A stretch of 64,000 nucleotides of DNA from Streptomyces sp. AJS327 (GTDB lineage: Bacteria > Actinomycetota > Actinomycetes > Streptomycetales > Streptomycetaceae). Under the pieces are notes generated by a model, which was not told where the DNA came from, ran no database searches, and saw nothing but the letters and a program-made list of their open reading frames with translations. The stretch is from contig NZ_SKBR01000003.1 in assembly GCF_013450295.1 (NCBI RefSeq), forward strand, positions 744,001 through 808,000. The letters are read 5' to 3'. The position numbers and the translations under genes are program-made. Positions 33,634-42,425 of the stretch are shown piece by piece. The first letter of the stretch is position 1. Every line of letters starts with the position of its first letter.

Positions 33634-34278
33634 ATGCCAACACCGAAGGAGAACAAGGAAGTTCGCCGCCGCGCCCCCGGGATGTCGCCGGAGCGCCGCC
33701 GCGAGATGATCATCCAGACCGCGATCCCGTTGATCGCCGAGTACGGCGCCGGGGTGACGACCGCGAAGATCGCCCGCGCCGCGGGCATCGGGGAGGGCAC
33801 GATATTCCGTGTCTTCGCCGACAAGGACGAACTGCTCCACGCCTGCGTGGCCGAGGCGCTCTCGCCCGAGAACGCGGTCCGCGAGCTGGACGCGATCGAC
33901 CTGGCCCAGCCGCTGCCCGACCGGCTGGCGGAGGCGGTCGAGGCGCTTCAGGCACACCTGTCCAGGATGGGCGCGATCGCGGGCTCGCTGGGCCACCGCG
34001 GCGGCAAGCACCCCGGCCCGGTGCGTGGCGCGGGCCGCGAGGAGTCCACGGCCCGTATCCGCGCGGCCCTCGCGGAGCTACTGGAGCCCGAGCGGGCCGA
34101 CCTGCGGCGGCCGCCGGAGCAGATAGCGGCCCTGTTCTTCGGGTTGCTCTTCACCCAGCCACGCACGGAGGACGAACCCGACCTGACCCCACGGGAGTTG
34201 GTGGAGGTCTTCCTGAACGGGGCGCTCTCGGCCAGTTCCCCCAGCGGGAACGCCACACCGTCGGACGGCACCAAGTGA
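33634..34278 (+). CDS. TetR-family regulator (probably autoregulated, leaderless)
   Basis: 214 aa from ATG 33634. The N-terminal helix-turn-helix is clear: MIIQTAIPLIAEYGAGVTTAKIARAAGIGEGTIFRVFADKDELLHAC (about 30-75). The C-terminal ligand domain is diverged. No Shine-Dalgarno precedes the ATG, and the -10 box lies 6 bases upstream, so the mRNA is probably leaderless. The stop overlaps the next gene (GTGA), a small membrane protein likely to be co-regulated. It is divergent from the MaoC operon, and its operators could also affect that promoter 250 bases away. Confidence 0.9.
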   Translation: MPTPKENKEVRRRAPGMSPERRREMIIQTAIPLIAEYGAGVTTAKIARAAGIGEGTIFRVFADKDELLHACVAEALSPENAVRELDAIDLAQPLPDRLAEAVEALQAHLSRMGAIAGSLGHRGGKHPGPVRGAGREESTARIRAALAELLEPERADLRRPPEQIAALFFGLLFTQPRTEDEPDLTPRELVEVFLNGALSASSPSGNATPSDGTK

Positions 34279-34685
34279 GCCCGCGCGGAAGGCGCTTGGC
34301 GGTCACGGCGCTGGCCACCCTCGCCCCGGTCCTGGTGTGGCTCGTCACGGACCCGCTGCTGGGCCACCGGCCGCGGGTCACCGACGGCGAGGAGACGCTC
34401 GACCTCGGCGGCGCCCCCGTGGCGGTGGCGGCGCTGCTCGCCTCCCTCTGCGGCTGGGCACTGCTGGCCGCCCTGGAGCGGTTCGGGGTGCGCCGCGCCC
34501 GCGCCGTCTGGACCGGAGCGGCCGGGGTCGTACTGGCCCTGTCCTTCCTGCCGTTCCTCGGCGGCGGCATGGACGGCGGCACCCGCGCCTCCCTCGCGCT
34601 GATGCACCTGGCGGTGGCGGCGGTGCTGATCCCGGGTCTGGCCGGCGGCTCCCCCGAGACGCGAACCGCCACCGCCCGGGGATGA
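34275..34685 (+). CDS. Four-helix membrane protein (DUF6069-like)
   Basis: 136 aa from GTG 34275. Four hydrophobic segments (about 10-25, 48-66, 76-96, 104-125) separated by short loops match the small actinobacterial DUF6069-type membrane proteins. There is no catalytic motif. It is translationally coupled to the TetR gene by a GTGA overlap, which suggests it is the target of that regulator. The role is unknown and could be envelope stress or efflux support. Confidence 0.75.
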   Translation: MSPRGRRLAVTALATLAPVLVWLVTDPLLGHRPRVTDGEETLDLGGAPVAVAALLASLCGWALLAALERFGVRRARAVWTGAAGVVLALSFLPFLGGGMDGGTRASLALMHLAVAAVLIPGLAGGSPETRTATARG

Positions 34686-34759
34686 CCCCCGGCACCAACC
34701 ACCCCTCGGCCAGCGGCGGATGGGGCAGCCCCGCCGCCGTCCCCCCCACCGTCGCGCGC

Positions 34760-34813
34760 GGCACCGGCACCGGCACCGGCACCGGCACCGGCACCGGCAC
34801 CGGCACCGGCACC
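34760..34813. repeat. Hexanucleotide microsatellite (GGCACC)9
   Basis: Nine perfect GGCACC copies, followed by degenerate GGGACC/GGCATC/GGCTCC units to about 34908. It lies between the membrane protein and the 90-aa gene. Reading frames through it give only His-Arg or Gly-Thr repeats. Confidence 0.85.
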
Positions 34814-34929
34814 GGGACCGGCATCGGCTCCGGGACCGGCATCGGCTCCGCGGCCGGCATCGGGTTCGGGACCGGCTCCGGCTTCGGGACCGGCTCCGGG
34901 TTCGGCCAGCGCAGGGATACGGTGGGCCG

Positions 34930-35202
34930 GTGAGCGGCGGCGAGGACCACCAGCCGGACCTGGACGAGATCGAGGCGTGGTTCGCCGCGGTGGCCGAGGG
35001 GCGGGTGACCCGGGACGCGGCGGACCGGTGGGCCGCCCGGTGGTACACCGACGACAGCCTCGACTGGGACGAACCGTCGCTCTGGGCCCTGCGCCTCCTG
35101 TGCGGGATCGACCTGCGACCGGGCCCGAACCAGCCCTACCTGCACGACGACGCGCAGGTCCGGCGGTGGCACGCGGAGCTGCGCCGCCGCCGCGCCGAGT
35201 GA
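34930..35202 (+). CDS. Conserved small acidic protein
   Basis: 90 aa from GTG 34930. The sequence LDEIEAWFAAVAEGRVTRDAADRWAARWYTDDS and WDEPSLWALRLLCGIDL is compact, helical and Trp-rich, with protein-like composition unlike the repetitive DNA before it. It resembles a small conserved streptomycete family without assigned function. The ribosome site is weak (GGGATACGGTGGG). It faces the convergent methyltransferase gene, whose stop is 16 bases away. Confidence 0.6.
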   Translation: MSGGEDHQPDLDEIEAWFAAVAEGRVTRDAADRWAARWYTDDSLDWDEPSLWALRLLCGIDLRPGPNQPYLHDDAQVRRWHAELRRRRAE

Positions 35203-35218
35203 CCACCCTGCCCGCTTC

Positions 35219-36085
35219 TCACGTCCCGCCGGGGGAGGTGGCCGGGCGGTCCGCCGTCACCAGCCAGGCGGAGCCGCGCAGTCGCACCGTGCCGTCCGCC
35301 GCCACGTGGCCGCGCAGGTGGTCCGTCAGGGCGGTGAGAGCGCGGGCCTGGGTGGCCGGATCGACCCGCGACAGCAGGTGGAGGCCGGGACCGGTGCCCA
35401 GCAGGAACTCCGCCGCGTCCGTGGGGTCATCGCCCCATGTTCCGTGCGCCTGCGTCTGGTTGACGGTGATGTCGGTGAACCCGGCCTCCGTGAGGGTGCG
35501 GTGGATGAGGTCCGGTGAGGTCAGGGAGAACATGCCGGGCTGCCCGGGCGTCGCGAAGTCGTCGACCGGCAGCACCTCGGACAGCGACGTCACCGCCGTC
35601 ACCCAGTCGTTGAGGTGAGGCTCGGCCGGACAGACGAACGCCAGGCGCCCTCCGGGGCGCAGGGCCTGGCGAACGTTGTCGAAGGCGGCCACGGGGTCGT
35701 CGAAGAACATCACCCCGAAGCGGCTGATCGCCCGGTCGAATGAGGCCGGGGGGAGGGGGTAGACCTGCGCGTCGCCCTGAAAGAAGGCGGCGTGGGTCAC
35801 GCCCTCCAGCCTCGTGCGGGCGCGCGCCTCGGCCAGCATCGTGGCGGAGATGTCGAGACCCAGCAGGCGCCCCCGGGGCGCCCGGAGCGCGGCGCGGCGG
35901 GTGGTCTGCCCGGAGCCGCAGCCGAGGTCGAGGACCGAGTGGTCCACGACGATCCCGCTGGCGTCGAGCAGCGGCTCGTCGAAGCCCTCGTTCACGGCGT
36001 TCCAGCGGTCCTGATGGTGGGCCCAGTGGGCGCCTTCGTGGCTGTTCCACGCCTGCGCCTGGGCGACGTTGACAACGTCCGTCAT
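35219..36085 (-). CDS. UbiE/class I SAM-dependent methyltransferase
   Basis: 288 aa from ATG 36085, with AGAGGAGAG upstream. Motif I VLDLGCGSGQTTRRAALRAP (about residue 53), motif II GLDISATMLAEARAR, motif III AFFQGDAQVYPLP and the post-motif GVMFFDDPVAAFDNVRQALRPGGRLAFV are all intact. A small-molecule methyltransferase of unknown substrate. It is divergent from a TetR gene, with paired operators between them, so it is probably the repressed target. Confidence 0.87.
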   Translation of the reverse strand: MTDVVNVAQAQAWNSHEGAHWAHHQDRWNAVNEGFDEPLLDASGIVVDHSVLDLGCGSGQTTRRAALRAPRGRLLGLDISATMLAEARARTRLEGVTHAAFFQGDAQVYPLPPASFDRAISRFGVMFFDDPVAAFDNVRQALRPGGRLAFVCPAEPHLNDWVTAVTSLSEVLPVDDFATPGQPGMFSLTSPDLIHRTLTEAGFTDITVNQTQAHGTWGDDPTDAAEFLLGTGPGLHLLSRVDPATQARALTALTDHLRGHVAADGTVRLRGSAWLVTADRPATSPGGT

Positions 36086-36158
36086 GGGTCTCTCCTCTGG
36101 TGGGGGCGCCCGAAGGCGGGCGCGCGCCCACGTGGTTCGGGCCCGCACCCAGACGGTA

Positions 36159-36193
36159 TGGGCGCGTGCCCAAACAGTATGGGCGCGTGCCCA
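36159..36193. promoter_or_regulatory. Paired palindromic operators in a divergent promoter
   Basis: TGGGCGCGTGCCCA occurs at 36159-36172 and again at 36180-36193. The 21-bp spacing places both on the same DNA face (two turns). A degenerate third copy may precede (about 36138-36151). It sits between the methyltransferase and the TetR gene. Confidence 0.75.
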
Positions 36194-36257
36194 AACCAGC
36201 AATTCCGTTTATTCTCAGAGGTGTTGAGACGCCCGAGAGGAAGCCGGAGAACACCCC

Positions 36258-36860
36258 ATGTCACCGCGCGGAGTGGCGACGCCGGACGTACGCGAGCTGC
36301 TGTTCGCGGCCGCCGAGCGCGTCGTGGAGAGAACCGGGCCCGGCGCGCTCACCAGCCGGTCCGTCACCGACGAGGCGGGTTGCGCCAAGGGGCTGCTGCA
36401 CGCGCACTTCGCGGGGTTCGACGAGTTCGTGGCCGAGCTGTGCCTCGACCGGTTCGCGCGCATGGCGGCCACGGCACGGACCCTGCACGGGCTCGCGGGG
36501 CGGGGCGGCGTGGCGCGGAACCTCCACACCGTCGCCCTCGCCCTGTTCGACTCCGGTGGCCCCGCCCTCTCGGGCCTCGTCATGACCCGCCCCGCGGCGG
36601 CCCTCCGCGTCCGCGAGGCCCTGGGGGACGGGGCACCCGGCTTCGCCACGGTCCAGGAGGCCGTCACCGCCTACGTGCGGGAGGAGCAGCGGCTCGGCCG
36701 GGTGGCGGAGACCACCGACCCGGCCACCGTGGCCCTCGCCATCGTCGGCAGCGCCCACCATCTGATGATGACCGGCTGGCCGGGCGGCCCCGACCCACGG
36801 CCCGCCATGACACGCCTGGTGACCGCGCTCGTGGGGGGTGGGGCGACCGCCGGGACCTGA
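36258..36860 (+). CDS. TetR-family regulator
   Basis: 200 aa from ATG 36258. Helix-turn-helix: LLFAAAERVVERTGPGALTSRSVTDEAGCAKGLLHAHFAGFDEFVAEL (about 14-60). The C-terminal domain has the helical ligand-binding pattern. It is divergent from the methyltransferase gene, with two palindromic operators in the 170-base gap, a textbook local repressor arrangement. The ligand is unknown. Confidence 0.9.
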   Translation: MSPRGVATPDVRELLFAAAERVVERTGPGALTSRSVTDEAGCAKGLLHAHFAGFDEFVAELCLDRFARMAATARTLHGLAGRGGVARNLHTVALALFDSGGPALSGLVMTRPAAALRVREALGDGAPGFATVQEAVTAYVREEQRLGRVAETTDPATVALAIVGSAHHLMMTGWPGGPDPRPAMTRLVTALVGGGATAGT

Positions 36861-37163
36861 GGCCCGCCCCGGCGCGCCGGGCGCGCACGGCGACGACCGC
36901 CCCGGCGTCCCGGCGTCCCGACGTCGTGGCGTCCCGACGTCGTGGCGTCGTGGCGTCTCGGCGCCGAAGTGCCCCGGCGTCCCGGCGTCATGGCGCCCCA
37001 GTGAGCCCGCGCCCCTGCAGGGGAGGGCCCGCGCCCGCCGAGGGTGTGCCCGCGCCTGCCGAGGGTGCGCCCGCGCCCCGTCCGTGGGGGCTCTAGCCCT
37101 GTTCGTGGGGGCCCTAGCCCTGTCTGTGGGCCCGGCGCGTCGCCGGGAGGGACGGGCGGGAGA
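36861..37163. other. Gene-free region with short direct repeats
   Basis: Contains CGTCGTGGCGTCCCGA-type units (36906-36990), a GCCCGCGCCTGCCGAGGGTG pair (37030-37070) and GGGC(T/C)CTAGCCCTGT pairs (37085-37125). These are likely transcription-end clutter between convergent genes. Confidence 0.5.
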
Positions 37164-38753
37164 TCACCACCTGAGCCGTCGGCTGCGGCTCAGGAACCTG
37201 GCGTGCCCGTGCTGGGCGAGCACCGTGTCGGGGTGGTCGGGTCCGAGAACGCGTGCGGAGTCGGTGGCGAGTTGGGCGAAGAGCCGTGCGGCCTTGCGGA
37301 ATCTGCCGCCCTGACCCAGGCAGAAGGCACGCTGGTGGCGGGATTTGAGAGTGTCGGGATGGTCCGCGCCGAGAGCGCGTGCGCGGTCGTCGGCGACACC
37401 GGCCATGAGATGTGCGGCCCTGAGGTACTTCCCGCTGTGGCCCAGGTAAAGAGCGTGCTGGTGACGGGAGTTGAGGGTGTCCGGATGGTCCGGGCCGAGT
37501 ACGCGCGCGCGGTCGACGGCGACCTCGGCGAAGAGCTGGACCGCGTCGGCGCGGACCCCCACGAGGCCGAGGTTCCGCGCCTGTTCGTGGCGGCAGAGCA
37601 GAGTGCCGGGATGGTCGGCGCCGAGAACGTGTGTGTGATCGGCGACGACCTCCGCGAAGCGATCCACCGCTTCGGCGGGGCGTCGTGCGCCGATGTGCAG
37701 CGCTTCCTCGAACCGCCTGGTCAGCTCCCCCTCCGACGTGTTCGCCGTGGTGGTGGGAGCGTCATGGACGGACTCGGGGGAGTGGGGGAACTCGGAGGAC
37801 TCGGGGGAGTCGACGGAGTCGGGCGCCTCGGGGGGCTCGGGGGGCTCGGAGGACTGGGTGTAGGACGCGGTGGGGGCGGTGACCCGGTGCTGGATGAGCG
37901 TGGTCACGCCGACGGGCCAGCGTGAGCTGCCCGAAGCCTCGTCCGGCGGGTCCCAGTGCGCGGTGATCAGCTCCAGTAGCTGAGGGAGGGCGGGACGCTC
38001 CGCCGGGCTCTTGGCCAGGCAGGCGGCTATCAGGTCGTGGAGCGGGCCGTCGACGGCGTCAAGACGCGGCTCGTCGTTGACCACGCGGTGGAGGATCGCC
38101 CAGGGCTGTCCCTGACCGAACGGTTCCTCGCCGCTGGCGGCGAACGCGAGGACCGCCCCGAGGGAGAACACGTCGGCGGCTGGCCCGACCTCACCGCCTT
38201 CGGCCTGCTCGGGGGACATGAAGCCCGCCGTGCCGACGACCATCCCGGTTCTCGTGAGCGAGGTGCCCTCCAGCGGGCGGGCGATCCCGAAGTCGATGAC
38301 CCGCGGCCCGTCCGCCGCCAACAGCACGTTCGCCGGCTTCAGATCCCGATGCAGCAGCCCTCTGGAGTGGATGGCCTGCAACGCCTCCACCAGACCCGCC
38401 GCCAACCCCCACACCGGCCGTTCCGGCAGTGGACCGGCCACGGCCACGGCTTCGGCCAGGTCCGGGCCGGGGATGTAGGCGGTCGCGATCCACGGCGGGT
38501 CATCCTCCGGCCCGGCCGCCACCACCGGGGCGGTGAACGCCCCGCCGACCGCCTCGGCCGCCGCCACCTCCACGGCGAAACGGGCCCGGAACTCGGACTG
38601 ACCCGCCAGGTGCGGGTACACCACCTTCACCGCCACCGATCGGCCCCCCGGCGATCGGCCCAGGAACACCTCACCCATGCCGCCAGCGCCCAGTCGTCCC
38701 CGCAAGGTGAAGCTACCCACCCGCTCCGGATCTCCCGCCCTCAGCGGCTCCAT
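37164..38753 (-). CDS. Serine/threonine protein kinase with C-terminal TPR repeats
   Basis: 529 aa. ATG 38753 was chosen because kinase homology begins at once (VGSFTLRGRLGAGGMGEVF). Kinase motifs are the glycine loop, VAVKVV (catalytic Lys about 43), HRDLKPANVLL (about 134), DFGIA and GTAGFMSPEQ. A Pro/Ser/Glu linker (about 305-350) is followed by four 42-residue TPR-type repeats with the phrase VLGPDHPDTL(N/K)SRHQ(H/R)A, as in streptomycete NB-ARC/TPR proteins. There is no transmembrane helix, so it is cytoplasmic, unlike PknB. The upstream neighbour is divergent and non-kinase. Substrates are unknown. Confidence 0.9.
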   Translation of the reverse strand: MEPLRAGDPERVGSFTLRGRLGAGGMGEVFLGRSPGGRSVAVKVVYPHLAGQSEFRARFAVEVAAAEAVGGAFTAPVVAAGPEDDPPWIATAYIPGPDLAEAVAVAGPLPERPVWGLAAGLVEALQAIHSRGLLHRDLKPANVLLAADGPRVIDFGIARPLEGTSLTRTGMVVGTAGFMSPEQAEGGEVGPAADVFSLGAVLAFAASGEEPFGQGQPWAILHRVVNDEPRLDAVDGPLHDLIAACLAKSPAERPALPQLLELITAHWDPPDEASGSSRWPVGVTTLIQHRVTAPTASYTQSSEPPEPPEAPDSVDSPESSEFPHSPESVHDAPTTTANTSEGELTRRFEEALHIGARRPAEAVDRFAEVVADHTHVLGADHPGTLLCRHEQARNLGLVGVRADAVQLFAEVAVDRARVLGPDHPDTLNSRHQHALYLGHSGKYLRAAHLMAGVADDRARALGADHPDTLKSRHQRAFCLGQGGRFRKAARLFAQLATDSARVLGPDHPDTVLAQHGHARFLSRSRRLRW

Positions 38754-39230
38754 CCTGAACCCCTTCTTCCGGCGCCATGAGCGCGGCTTCCCAGACGTGT
38801 AGAAGCCATACAACTCGAAGGTGGCCCATCGCGTACCCGCGAACTGGTCCTTCCCTGCCCGTTGTTGCCGAATCACCACGTCCCGAACGGCCGCCTCGCT
38901 CGCTGTCGTCGCCCCCGGGGAGAGCGGCGCGCGCCCGGGACCGTCGACACGGAGCACCGGTGGGTGGTCATCCCTACGGAGCCCCGGTGGGTGGTCATCC
39001 CTGGCGTCCGTTCCCCGCCGCCCACGTGATCCCAGACCGGTCCGGTCACCGCCGTGACGGGGAGGGCCCGGCCGGAACGGGCGGGCCGAGACCTCCCGTG
39101 AGCCCGGGATCCGGGAGAGACCGCGGGCGAAAACCGAGGTGCCTCGGCGGACGGAGGCGGGTAGCGTGCGGGCCGTGTCGAACCCCGAAGCGGACAGGGC
39201 GGGGGCTCCCGGTCACGCCGTCAGCCCCCC
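38754..39230. other. Gene-free region between the kinase and repeat tract
   Basis: About 480 bases. A duplicated phrase GGTGGGTGGTCATCCCT (38960 and 38988) is visible. No supportable gene. It should hold the kinase promoter. Confidence 0.45.
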
Positions 39231-39425
39231 GAACCCCTGAGTTCCCGAACCCCTGAGTTCCCGAACCCCTGAGTTCCCGAACCCCTGAGTTCCCCGAACC
39301 CTGAGTTCCTGAGGCTCTGAGGTCCCGAACTCCTGAGTGCCGGACCCTGAGTTCGGGACCCTGGCTTTCCGAACTCCTGAGTTCGGGCCTTGAGTTCCGG
39401 CCTCCTGTGTTCTGAACCCCGTCGT
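39231..39425. repeat. 16-bp tandem repeat tract upstream of the efflux gene
   Basis: Four perfect units of GAACCCCTGAGTTCCC (39231-39294) are followed by degenerate copies to about 39425. Each unit junction creates GTTCCCGAAC, a short palindrome. The tract ends about 90 bases before the transporter start. Confidence 0.85.
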
Positions 39426-39517
39426 GGCGCCACCCGTCGTGGCGCCGACGCGGGTGACCGGGGCTGGCCGCGGTGACGAGATGACCCCTCGTTCCTCTCC
39501 TCACCTCGGAGCTTTCG

Positions 39518-40792
39518 ATGCCCTCGATGCCCTCGATGCCTCTTCCGCTGTACCTGCTCGCCATGGCCGTGTTCGCCATGGGCACCTCGGAGTTCATGCT
39601 CGCCGGTCTGCTGCCGGACATCGCCTCGGACCTCGATGTCCCCGTCGGCACCGCGGGAGTGCTCACCTCGGCCTTCGCGGTCGGCATGGTCGTCGGCGCG
39701 CCCCTCGTGGCGGCGCTGGCCCGTGACTGGCCCCGGCGCTCCAGCCTGCTCGGCTTCCTCCTCGCCTTCGCGGCGGCGCACGTCGTGGGCGCGCTCACCA
39801 CGAGTTTCCCGGTGTTGCTCGCCACCCGGGTCCTCGCCGCCCTCGCGAACGCCGGGTTCCTCGCCGTCGCCCTGACGACCGCCGCCGCGCTGGTCCCGCC
39901 GGACCGGAAGGGACGTGCCCTGGCGATCCTGCTGTCCGGTACCACGGTGGCCACGATCGCGGGGGTCCCCGGTGGCTCGCTCCTCGGCGCGTTCCTCGGC
40001 TGGCGGGCCACCTTCTGGGCCGTCGCCGCGCTCTGCCTGCCCGCGGCGCTCGGCATCCTGCGGGGCGTCCCCACCGGACCCGTGACGCGAGGAGGGACGG
40101 GGGACGGGGCTGCGGGACCCGTGGCGCGGGACGGGAAGGCCGGACCCGTGACGGGGGACGGGGCGGCGCGGCCCGTGACGGGGGACGGGACGGGCGGACC
40201 GTCCCTGCGTGCGGAGCTGGCTCAACTCGCCCGCCCGAGGCTGCTGTTGGTGATGCTGCTCGGTGCCCTGGTGAACGCGGCGACGTTCGGCAGCTTCACC
40301 TTCCTCGCCCCGGTGGTGACCGGTACCGCTGGGCTGGGCGAGCTGTGGATCTCCGTCGTCCTGGTGCTGTTCGGCGCCGGTTCCCTCCTCGGCGTCACCG
40401 TCGCGGGACGGCTGTCGGACCGGCGCCCCGGACTGGTACTCGCCGTGGGCGGACCGCCGCTGCTCGTCGGCTGGCCGATGCTGGCGGTACTGGCCGACAG
40501 TCCGGTCGCGCTGTGTCTCCTCGTGTTCGCGCAGGGCGCGTTGTCGTTCGCGCTGGGCAGCACCCTGATCGCCCGGGTCCTCTACGAGGCGGCCGGAGCC
40601 CCCACGATGGCCGGGTCGTACGCGACCGCGGCCCTCAACGTCGGCGCCACCGCCGGTCCGCTGCTCGCCGCTGCCACCCTCACCACCCGGGCCGGGGACC
40701 TCGGGCCGCTGTGGGCCAGCGGGCTGCTCGTCGCCGTCGCGCTCCTCGTCGCCCTCCCCGTACGCGCCGCGCTGACCCCGCGCTCCACCTGA
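39518..40792 (+). CDS. Cmx/CmlR-type MFS drug efflux transporter
   Basis: 424 aa, 12 predicted helices. The N-terminus LYLLAMAVFAMGTSEFMLAGLLPDIA and LTSAFAVGMVVGAPLVAAL match chloramphenicol-efflux MFS proteins of actinobacteria. MFS motif A is present (ARDWPRRSSLL). Starts are ambiguous: ATGCCCTCG is tandemly repeated so that Met occurs at residues 1, 4 and 7, and CGGAG at 39507 favours the first. The central cytoplasmic loop (about 188-232) is expanded by repeats of GPVTGDGA type. The stop codon lies inside a 36-bp repeat. A frame-shifted leader (ATG 39481) overlaps the start and could be an attenuation peptide. Confidence 0.88.
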   Translation: MPSMPSMPLPLYLLAMAVFAMGTSEFMLAGLLPDIASDLDVPVGTAGVLTSAFAVGMVVGAPLVAALARDWPRRSSLLGFLLAFAAAHVVGALTTSFPVLLATRVLAALANAGFLAVALTTAAALVPPDRKGRALAILLSGTTVATIAGVPGGSLLGAFLGWRATFWAVAALCLPAALGILRGVPTGPVTRGGTGDGAAGPVARDGKAGPVTGDGAARPVTGDGTGGPSLRAELAQLARPRLLLVMLLGALVNAATFGSFTFLAPVVTGTAGLGELWISVVLVLFGAGSLLGVTVAGRLSDRRPGLVLAVGGPPLLVGWPMLAVLADSPVALCLLVFAQGALSFALGSTLIARVLYEAAGAPTMAGSYATAALNVGATAGPLLAAATLTTRAGDLGPLWASGLLVAVALLVALPVRAALTPRST

Positions 40793-40892
40793 ATCCGCCG
40801 CTGTCCGCCGACCCCGCGCTCCACCTGAACCCGCCGCTGTCCGCCGACCCCGCGCTCCACCTGAACCCGCCGCTGTCCGCCGACCCCGCGCT
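40775..40892. repeat. 36-bp minisatellite spanning the efflux gene stop codon
   Basis: Three full copies (40775-40810, 40811-40846, 40847-40882) and a 10-bp partial, starting ACCCCGCGCTCCACCTGAA. The second differs from the first by one base. The transporter stop TGA is in copy 1. A separate 17-bp unit (CCACGCGAACT(C/A)ACCAC) is repeated from about 40909 to 40960. Confidence 0.88.
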
Positions 40893-41075
40893 GCCTTCGC
40901 GATCGACGCGAACTCACCACCGTCCACGCGAACTAACCACCGTCCACGCGAACTCACCGCTGCCCAGGAGGAGTTGGAATGGTTTTCGGAGGTGACGGAC
41001 GGACCTTTGATCTCGTTTCCCCGAACCCCCTAGGGTGCGAGGCTCGACGTAGCGCTGTGGGGAGAAGGGGGCACG

Positions 41076-42425
41076 ATGGGGCGCGCACGGACCATGCCGT
41101 CTCTGCTGGCCGTACTGGCGATGACGGCCGCGGCGGGCTGCGGTGCGGACACCGGGGAGGACACCCGCTCGGAGGGCGAGTGGCGGCCCTGGCAGACCAC
41201 CTTCAAGGCCGGGGAGGACGAACGGGGAGCGGAGCGGTACGCCTGCGACGCGGACATGCCCCGCTCCGGGCTGCTGCGGTGCTCGGGCAGAGGCTTCGAC
41301 AGCGAGGCGCTCCGCTCCCACGACGGCGCCCCCCGGAAGACGACGCGGCCGAGCGCCGACGCCGAGGACTTCGGCAAGTCCGACGGGCTGCTCCTGCGGC
41401 ACGTGTACGGCCGCGCCGAGATCCGCGCCGTGGACGCGGAGAGCGGCAAGACCCGGTGGAAGCACACCGCTTCGCGCGCCCCGGCCGTCCACACCTCGGA
41501 CGGGGCGGTCTCCGTGGAGTGGAAGCGCCCCGACGGCGAGCGCACCCCCGTCGACGACGCCGGACCGGGCGGCGACCTGATCGTCCGCGAACCCGCGAGC
41601 GGCGAGGAGAGCGCCCGGATCCCCACCCCGAAGGACCGCTGGTGCTTCCCGCTCGCCCCGTTCGGGCCCGAGGGCGACACGATCGCCGCCTGCGAGGACC
41701 TTCAGCGCGACGGCCAGCTCGACCTCGCCCAGGACGAGCCCCTCGTCGGGAAGTTCACGGTGCACCGCGTCGACGCGGAGAAGGAGAAACTCACCGAACT
41801 GGAGAAACTGGAGCCGGAGAAGAGCGACGAGCGCGAGTACGAACCGGTCTACCTGGGCGGCGACGACGGCGACCTGCTGTTCCTTCTCCGCGACGGCGAG
41901 TGGAGCTACGGCGAGGAGTACGACGAGGAGCCCCGCGCCCTCGGCGACGCGAAGTACGGCGACCTCCTGCGCGTGGACGCCAAGTCCGGTAAACAGCATC
42001 GGGTTTCGGCCGTCGACGACGTGCCCCGTGGCTCCTACCCGAGCCTCAGCGGGGGCCGTCTGACGTTCCTCTCGCCCGACACCCGCACCACGGTCGCCGC
42101 CGACCCCGCCACCGGCAAGCACCTGTGGACCGCGAAGAGCCCCTTCCAGAGGAACTCCGTCCCGGTGGTCTCGCCGTCCCAAGGCGAGGTCTACACCGTC
42201 GACGCGCGGGGACGGCTCCTCGCACGCGACCTGAAGAACGGCGAGGAGCTACGCCGCTCCGAGACCACGCGGACCAAGGGCTCTCCGGGCGGCCCCCTGG
42301 AACTGCCCTCCCTGAACGTGGTCGACGGTTCCCTGATGGTCACCGCCGGGAACACCGTCTTCTCCGTCTCCCCCAAGGACCTCGACGCCAAGCCCGACAG
42401 CCGCCACACGGTCAACAGAACCTGA
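41076..42425 (+). CDS. PQQ-like beta-propeller lipoprotein
   Basis: 449 aa from ATG 41076. Signal peptide MGRARTMPSLLAVLAMTAAAGC has a lipobox (TAAAGC, Cys about 22), so it is lipid-anchored outside the membrane. The body has beta-propeller blades with PQQ/quinoprotein-like repeats, for example IRAVDAESGKTRWKHTA, VAADPATGKHLWTAK and VYTVDARGRLLARDLKNGEELRR. The middle is rich in Glu/Lys/Asp. There are no catalytic residues for PQQ binding. Such lipoproteins act as sensors or scaffolds. The function here is unknown. Confidence 0.82.
   Translation: MGRARTMPSLLAVLAMTAAAGCGADTGEDTRSEGEWRPWQTTFKAGEDERGAERYACDADMPRSGLLRCSGRGFDSEALRSHDGAPRKTTRPSADAEDFGKSDGLLLRHVYGRAEIRAVDAESGKTRWKHTASRAPAVHTSDGAVSVEWKRPDGERTPVDDAGPGGDLIVREPASGEESARIPTPKDRWCFPLAPFGPEGDTIAACEDLQRDGQLDLAQDEPLVGKFTVHRVDAEKEKLTELEKLEPEKSDEREYEPVYLGGDDGDLLFLLRDGEWSYGEEYDEEPRALGDAKYGDLLRVDAKSGKQHRVSAVDDVPRGSYPSLSGGRLTFLSPDTRTTVAADPATGKHLWTAKSPFQRNSVPVVSPSQGEVYTVDARGRLLARDLKNGEELRRSETTRTKGSPGGPLELPSLNVVDGSLMVTAGNTVFSVSPKDLDAKPDSRHTVNRT

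Noticed and set aside
34760..40960. Repeat arrays as CRISPR
   Set aside because: Units are directly adjacent without unique spacers, and no cas genes are present.
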